NCBI GenBank assembly: GCA_030374765.1
Contig: JARGXX010000039.1
Coordinates: forward strand, 145,001 to 209,000
Length of the DNA: 64,000 nt
Source of the DNA: Agarophyton chilense
Taxonomy: Eukaryota > Rhodophyta > Florideophyceae > Gracilariales > Gracilariaceae
Reading direction: 5' to 3'
Positions 60,226-64,000 of the stretch are shown here, in pieces (within the stretch, counting starts at the first letter, position 1; every line of letters starts with the position of its first letter). The notes beneath the pieces were generated by a model, which worked only from the letters and a program-made list of their open reading frames with translations, was not told where the DNA came from and made no database searches. The position numbers were made by a program, and so were the translations under genes.

Positions 60226-62430
60226 CTAACCAAACTTCCCTGATGTAGATGCTATTACGAATGCTGCATATGTCAAAATATATCCTACAGAGAAATGTAC
60301 TAATCCCACTAGTCTTGCTTGTACTATAGATAATGCCACGGGTTTATCTTTCCATCTAATTAAGTTTGCAAGAGGTGTTCTTTCATGAGCCCATGCTAAT
60401 GTTTCTATTAATTCTTGCCAATATCCTCGCCAAGATATTAAAAACATAAAACCAGTTGCCCATACTAAGTGTCCGAATAAGAACATCCAAGCCCATACAG
60501 ATAAGTTATTCATACCGTAAGGGTTATAGCCGTTTATTAATGGAGATGAATTGAGCCATAAATAATCTCGTAACCATCCCATCAAATAAGTTGAAGACTC
60601 ATTAAATTGATTAACATTTCCCTGCCAAATTGTCATATGTTTCCAATGCCAGTAGAATGTTACCCACCCAATAGTATTAAGCATCCAGAATACAGATAGA
60701 TAAAATGCATCCCATGCAGATATATCACATGTGCCGCCTCTACCTGGACCATCACAAGGAAAACTATAACCAAAATCTTTTTTATCAGGCATGAGTTTTG
60801 AACCTCTTGCATCTAATGCACCTTTAACTAGGATTAATGTAGTAGTATGTAAGCCTAATGCAATTGCATGATGCACAAGAAAGTCACCTGGGCCTATAGC
60901 TAAAAATAAAGAGTTTTTATTGCTATTTATTGCTTCTAGCCACCCTGGGAGCCACACACTACTTCCTGCCTTAGTTGCAATGCTAGACGAAGAAGATAGT
61001 AATGTGTTGAAACCATAAAGAGCTTTCCCTGAGCTTGCTTGTATCCATTGAGCAAATACAGGCTCAATTAGTATTTGTTTTTCTGGTGTTCCGAAAGCGA
61101 TCATCGTATCATTATGAATATACAGACCTAGTGTATGAAAACCTAAGAATAACGATACCCAACTTAAGTGAGATATTATTGCTTCTTTATGATCTAACAT
61201 TCTAAATAGTACATTATCTCTATTTTCTTCTGGATCATAATCTCTAATGAAAAAAATAGCGCCATGTGCGAATGCGCCAACCATTAAAAAGCCTGCTATA
61301 TATTGATGGTGAGTATAGAGAGCTGCTTGTGTAGTAAAATCTTTAGCCATAAATGCATATGGAGGCATCGCATACATATGCTGAGCAACTAGTGATGTAA
61401 TAACACCTAAAGATGCTAAAGCTAATCCGAGTTGCATATGTAGTGAATTTGTTATTGTGGCATACAGTCCTTTATGTCCTTTGCCTAATCTTCCGCTTGG
61501 TGGACGATGTGCATCAAGTATATCTTTGATATTATGTCCAATACCCCAATTGGTTTTATACATATGACCAGCAATTATAAATACTATTGCAATTGCTAGA
61601 TGGTGGTGAGCCATATCAGTCAACCATAAAGATTGACTTTGTGGATGAAAGCCACCTAAAAAGGTTAAAATTGCTGTCCCTGCTCCTTGGCCTGTACCAA
61701 ATATATGATTTGATGTATCTGGGTTAGATGCATAAACGCTCCAATTACCTGTGAAAAATGGCTGTAAGCCAGCAGGATGTGGAAGTGTATATGTAAAATT
61801 ATCCCATCCTATATGTTGGCCACGCGATTCTGGAATTGCTACGTGAATTAGATGCCCTGTCCAAGCTAATGAGCTTAATCCAAATAACCCAGATAAATGG
61901 TGGTTTAACCTTGATTCATTGTTTTTAAACCATGATAGGCCAGGCTTGAATTTGGGTTGTAAATGCAGCCATCCAGCAAAAAGCATAATTGCAGACAGTA
62001 TTAATAGAAATAATGAACCGTTATATAAGTCATTATTAGTTCTCATTCCTATAGTATACCACCAGTGATAGACACCAGAGAAAGTGATATCTACTGGATA
62101 TGATACACCACCTTTTGTAAATGCTTTTACAGCAGGTTGCCCAAAATGGGGATCCCATATTGCATGCGCAATTGGTTTAATTTTCATGGGTTGTGCTACC
62201 CATTGTTCAAAGTTACCCTGCCAAGCTACATGAAATAAATTACCTGATGTCCATAAAAAGATTATAGCTATATGACCGAAGTGAGAAGAGAAAATTTTCT
62301 GATATAAATTTTCTTCTGTCATTCCATCATGGCTTTCAAAATCGTGTGCTGTAGCTATCCCGTACCAAATTCGTCTTGTTGTTGGATCTTGTGCTAATGC
62401 TTGGCTAAATTTTGGAAATTTTGTTGCCAT
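60226..62430 (-). CDS. psaB: Photosystem I P700 apoprotein A2
   Basis: 734 residues, eleven membrane helices, binding half of P700, A0, A1 and the FX cluster. It starts [20 protein letters not shown]. The FX-ligating motif [20 protein letters not shown] is intact and the end [13 protein letters not shown] is typical. It follows psaA after 24 nt on the same strand. Confidence 0.98.
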   Translation of the reverse strand: MATKFPKFSQALAQDPTTRRIWYGIATAHDFESHDGMTEENLYQKIFSSHFGHIAIIFLWTSGNLFHVAWQGNFEQWVAQPMKIKPIAHAIWDPHFGQPAVKAFTKGGVSYPVDITFSGVYHWWYTIGMRTNNDLYNGSLFLLILSAIMLFAGWLHLQPKFKPGLSWFKNNESRLNHHLSGLFGLSSLAWTGHLIHVAIPESRGQHIGWDNFTYTLPHPAGLQPFFTGNWSVYASNPDTSNHIFGTGQGAGTAILTFLGGFHPQSQSLWLTDMAHHHLAIAIVFIIAGHMYKTNWGIGHNIKDILDAHRPPSGRLGKGHKGLYATITNSLHMQLGLALASLGVITSLVAQHMYAMPPYAFMAKDFTTQAALYTHHQYIAGFLMVGAFAHGAIFFIRDYDPEENRDNVLFRMLDHKEAIISHLSWVSLFLGFHTLGLYIHNDTMIAFGTPEKQILIEPVFAQWIQASSGKALYGFNTLLSSSSSIATKAGSSVWLPGWLEAINSNKNSLFLAIGPGDFLVHHAIALGLHTTTLILVKGALDARGSKLMPDKKDFGYSFPCDGPGRGGTCDISAWDAFYLSVFWMLNTIGWVTFYWHWKHMTIWQGNVNQFNESSTYLMGWLRDYLWLNSSPLINGYNPYGMNNLSVWAWMFLFGHLVWATGFMFLISWRGYWQELIETLAWAHERTPLANLIRWKDKPVALSIVQARLVGLVHFSVGYILTYAAFVIASTSGKFG

Positions 62431-62454
62431 TTTTTTATTTTCCTGATTTAATAT

Positions 62455-64000
62455 TTATCCTACTGATATAATTCTTGCTAAGAAGAAAGCCCATGTGGTT
62501 CCTATTCCTCCTAATAAATAGTGTGCTACACCTACAGCTCTTCCTTGTGTAATACTTAAAGCTCTTGGTTGAATAGATGGAGCTACTTTGACTTTATTGT
62601 GTGCCCATACAATAGATTCTATAAGTTCTTGCCAATATCCACGACCACTAAATAAAAACATTAAACTGAATGCCCATACAAAATGCGCTCCTAAGAAAAT
62701 TAGTCCATATGCTGACAATGCGGATCCGTACGACTGTATTACTTGTGATGCTTGAGCCCAAAGAAAATCTCTTAGCCATCCATTAATTGTAATAGCACTC
62801 TGAGCAAAGTTTCCTCCTGTAATATGAGATACTGTTCCCGCGGGTGTAACACTTCCCCAAACATCGGATTGCATTTTCCAACTAAAATGAAATATTGCTA
62901 TCGATAATGAATTATACATCCAAAAAAGGCCTAGAAATACATGATCCCATCCAGATACTTGACATGTACCACCTCTACCAGGACCATCACAAGGAAAACG
63001 AAATCCTAAGTTAGATTTATCTGGTATTAATCTAGAATTGCGAGAAAAGAGAAATCCTTTAACTAATATCAGAACTGTGACATGAATAGTAAATGCATGA
63101 ATATGGTGTACCATAAAATCTGCTGTTCCTAAATTTATAGGCATCATAGCAATTTTATTATTAACTGCAATTACATCTCCACCAAATGCATAGCTTGCTG
63201 TTGCTAGTGCATTTGGGCTTGTATTGCTTGGAGCAAGACTATGAATATTTTGTATCCACTGTGCGAATATAGGTTGTAATTGTATCGCTGTATCTGAGAA
63301 CATATCTTGTGATCTCCCTAGTGCTCTCATTGTATCGTTATGAATATATAAACCAAATGAATGAAATCCTAAAAATATACATACCCAGTTTAGATGAGAT
63401 ATTATTGCATCTCTATGTCTTATTACTCTGTCTAGTACATTATTATAATTTTGTGCTGGATTATAGTCTCTTACCATAAATATTGAAGCATGTGCCCCTG
63501 CTCCTACGATACAAAATCCACCTATCCACATGTGATGTGTAAATAGAGATAATTGTGTTGGGTAATCAGTTGCAATGTAAGGATATGGAGGCATTGCATA
63601 CATATGATGAGCAACAATAATACTTAATGAGCCCATCATAGCTAAATTGATAGCCAGTTGTGCATGCCAAGAAGTTGTTAGTATTTCATAAATACCTTTA
63701 TGTCCTTCGCCTGTAAATGGTCCTTTATGAGCTTCTAATATCTCTTTCATGCTATGCCCAATACCCCAATTAGTTCTATACATGTGGCCAGCTACTAAAA
63801 ATAGTACGGCTAAAGCTAAATGATGATGTGCTGTATCAGTTAACCATAAACCTCCCGTGATGGGATTTAATCCACCCTTAAAAGTTAGAAAATCAGAGTA
63901 CTCATTCCAATTTAAAGTAAAGAAAGGTATTATGCCTTTACTAAAACTTGGGTATAGTTGGCTTACTAGTTCTCTATTCACTAAAAATTCATGTGGTAGA
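62455..64000 (-). CDS. psaA: Photosystem I P700 apoprotein A1, 3' part
   Basis: The C-terminal two thirds of PsaA; the frame is open to the right edge (upstream codons read [19 protein letters not shown]), so the 5' part lies outside. The FX-binding motif [20 protein letters not shown] and the C-terminal [12 protein letters not shown] are present. It forms the photosystem I heterodimer with PsaB. A GTG inside the window is not the true start. Confidence 0.97.
   Translation of the reverse strand, partial: LPHEFLVNRELVSQLYPSFSKGIIPFFTLNWNEYSDFLTFKGGLNPITGGLWLTDTAHHHLALAVLFLVAGHMYRTNWGIGHSMKEILEAHKGPFTGEGHKGIYEILTTSWHAQLAINLAMMGSLSIIVAHHMYAMPPYPYIATDYPTQLSLFTHHMWIGGFCIVGAGAHASIFMVRDYNPAQNYNNVLDRVIRHRDAIISHLNWVCIFLGFHSFGLYIHNDTMRALGRSQDMFSDTAIQLQPIFAQWIQNIHSLAPSNTSPNALATASYAFGGDVIAVNNKIAMMPINLGTADFMVHHIHAFTIHVTVLILVKGFLFSRNSRLIPDKSNLGFRFPCDGPGRGGTCQVSGWDHVFLGLFWMYNSLSIAIFHFSWKMQSDVWGSVTPAGTVSHITGGNFAQSAITINGWLRDFLWAQASQVIQSYGSALSAYGLIFLGAHFVWAFSLMFLFSGRGYWQELIESIVWAHNKVKVAPSIQPRALSITQGRAVGVAHYLLGGIGTTWAFFLARIISVG

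Overview
This is 64 kb of a red algal plastid genome, very probably from a florideophyte and most likely the Gracilariales. It is AT-rich and intron-free as far as I can see, and densely packed. It carries genes that among plastids are typical of red algae: ycf17, ycf19, ycf27, ycf28 (ntcA), ycf29, ycf33, ycf38, ycf65, upp, moeB, thiS, hisS, pheT, ilvB, argB, dnaB, groEL, rnpB, psb28. The Gracilariales guess is an inference: a bacterial-type leuC-leuD pair is present, and to my knowledge this pair is reported in that order as a horizontal acquisition.

Layout. Bases 1-243 hold the 3' end of ycf27. Bases 244-7127 are unlike the rest: 1.3 kb of empty AT-rich DNA, then leuC-leuD, then 3.7 kb of decayed sequence. 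Inside the decayed part I can read a broken gene whose fragments follow the N0-N1-N2-N3 domain order of a bacterial secretin (GspD/PilQ type). From 7128 compact plastid gene order resumes: psbD-psbC, ycf17 (opposite strand), a decayed upp, ycf19, rps16, ycf65, an unknown reading frame with a one-base frame break, groEL, trnR, hisS, trnQ, rpl9, moeB, trnW, rpl11-rpl1-rpl12, petB-petD, ycf28, ycf29, trnH, thiS, rps1, rnpB, pheT, psb28, clpC, trnF, dnaB (with a mini-intein), a hypothetical membrane protein, rpl19, trnV-trnY-trnT, ilvB, ycf33, argB, trnM-trnS-trnD, ftsH, psaE, psbH, psbN, psbT-psbB, ycf38 and petF.

From 41.6 to 56.5 kb on the minus strand lies the plastid ribosomal super-operon (rpl3 to rps10), the fused S10-spc-alpha-str clusters, including secY, rpoA and tufA. 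After it come dnaK, trnG, psbZ, psbK, petG, rps14 and psaB-psaA. psaA runs off the right edge.

The genes fall into a few groups: photosystems and cytochrome b6f (psb, psa, pet), translation (ribosomal proteins, tRNAs, tufA, hisS, pheT, RNase P RNA), chaperones and proteases (groEL, dnaK, clpC, ftsH), replication (dnaB), amino-acid synthesis (leuC, leuD, ilvB, argB), thiamine/cofactor sulfur transfer (thiS, moeB) and three bacterial-type regulators (ycf27, ycf28, ycf29). Convergent gene ends are often separated by hairpins. Two of these are perfect inverted repeats of 30 and 33 bp that contain the stop codon of the adjacent gene. Two other convergent pairs overlap a tRNA end by about 10 nt.
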